Made by a program: the position numbers and the translations under genes
Notes under the pieces: generated by a model
The model's input: only the letters and a program-made list of their open reading frames with translations
What the model was told of the DNA's origin: nothing
The model's database searches: none
Source of the DNA: CAZDKK01 sp964506245
GTDB lineage: Bacteria; Eisenbacteria; RBG-16-71-46; CAIMUX01; WJJG01
Assembly: GCA_964506245.1 (NCBI GenBank)
Contig: CAZDKK010000005.1
Coordinates: forward strand, 1 to 64,000
Length of the DNA stretch: 64,000 nucleotides
Direction: 5' to 3'
Shown: piece by piece, positions 63,542 to 64,000 of the stretch
How positions within the stretch are numbered: the first letter of the stretch is position 1
Layout of the letters: every line of letters begins with the position of its first letter

Positions 63542-64000
63542 ATGGAGACCCACTTCCAACGCCGCCCGGGGGCACCCGCGCCACACGCACCGGAGGGCCC
63601 GCCCGGCCGGCCCCCGGCCGGCGCCACCCGGTCCGCCCGGGCCGGCCTCCTGTGGCGCATCGCGCTGCTCGTGGTGCTCGTGGGTCTGGCCTACAGCCCA
63701 GCCCTGACGGGCGGGTTCATCTGGGACGACCGCCCCTACGTGACCGAGAATGCCCTCCTGACAGCCCCGGACGGGCTCGGACGCATCTGGTTCCAGCTCG
63801 GAGCCACCATTCAGTACTACCCCCTGGTGTTCACGACCTTCTACCTCGAACGTTCCCTGTGGGGGCTGAACCCGGTCGGGTACCACGTCGTCAACCTCCT
63901 GCTCCACGTGCTCAATGCGGTGCTCTTGTGGATCCTGCTGCGCCGCCTCTCCGTGCCTGGCGCGTGGTTGGTCGCCTTGATCTTCGCGCTGCACCCCGTG
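63542..64000 (+). CDS. TMTC-like membrane protein, 3' partial
   Basis: 153 codons before the window ends. GGAGAG lies seven bases ahead of the ATG. After a Pro/Gly/Arg-rich cytoplasmic start comes a transmembrane segment (WRIALLVVLVGLAYSPALTG), then the loop FIWDDRPYVTENALL, where the DD pair is the GT-C catalytic signature. It continues YYPLVFTTFYLERSLWGLNP, VGYHVVNLLLHVLNAVLLW and ALIFALHPV. This is the N-terminal part of the DUF1736/TMTC type, in which a membrane glycosyltransferase is followed by TPRs. The rest lies outside. Confidence 0.85.
   Translation, partial: METHFQRRPGAPAPHAPEGPPGRPPAGATRSARAGLLWRIALLVVLVGLAYSPALTGGFIWDDRPYVTENALLTAPDGLGRIWFQLGATIQYYPLVFTTFYLERSLWGLNPVGYHVVNLLLHVLNAVLLWILLRRLSVPGAWLVALIFALHPV

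Overview
The window is GC-rich bacterial DNA, densely coded on both strands. It suggests an uncultured diderm of the FCB superphylum, of the Eisenbacteria/Krumholzibacteria sort. That placement is an inference. It rests on several large secreted proteins ending in a FlgD-like Ig sorting domain, LVIVD and BNR propellers, a DUF5916 outer-membrane protein, lipoproteins, and high GC with Shine-Dalgarno starts. No rRNA, tRNA or CRISPR array was seen.

Region 1 (1-11270) is a plus-strand, defence-like locus. A large N6-adenine DNA methyltransferase is cut by the left edge. It is followed by a TIGR04255-family protein, two small unknown proteins, a winged-helix protein, and a 1767-residue DEAD/DEAH helicase with zinc clusters, a DUF1998-type region and a Vsr-like nuclease tail. 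The set recalls DISARM and Druantia but matches neither fully. Base composition is mosaic: the target-recognition part of the methyltransferase and the accessory genes are much lower in GC than the catalytic parts.

Region 2 (11325-23423) is mostly housekeeping: YCII protein, succinate-semialdehyde dehydrogenase, threonine synthase, phosphodiester glycosidase-like protein and class II fumarase. A divergent pair of secreted/outer-membrane proteins follows.

Region 3 (23420-34203, minus strand) looks like one nine-gene operon: pgsB-pgsC-pgsW (poly-gamma-glutamate synthesis type), a secreted two-module protein, an outer-membrane barrel carrying a third copy of that module, an LVIVD-SUMF1 lipoprotein, a class II aldolase, a membrane protein with a degenerate alkaline-phosphatase fold, and a CDP-alcohol phosphatidyltransferase. 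I read it as a candidate polymer synthesis and export system of a diderm cell.

Region 4 (34579-56633) mixes a DUF1624-like membrane protein, a PilZ protein, lipoproteins, a HutH-type ammonia-lyase with a Cys in its MIO triad, an M23 peptidase, PurF, two large FlgD-domain proteins (one with an in-frame UGA followed by a SECIS-like hairpin), a GT39-like glycosyltransferase with TPRs, an ECF sigma/anti-sigma pair, a secreted propeller protein and an esterase.

Region 5 (56715-64000) has an HsmA-family membrane protein, a 26-bp inverted repeat, a tandem pair of small secreted proteins sharing an identical 308-bp block and each followed by a terminator hairpin, a VanZ-Mth938 / TPR / SUMF1 operon, a metallophosphoesterase, and the start of a TMTC-like membrane protein cut by the right edge.
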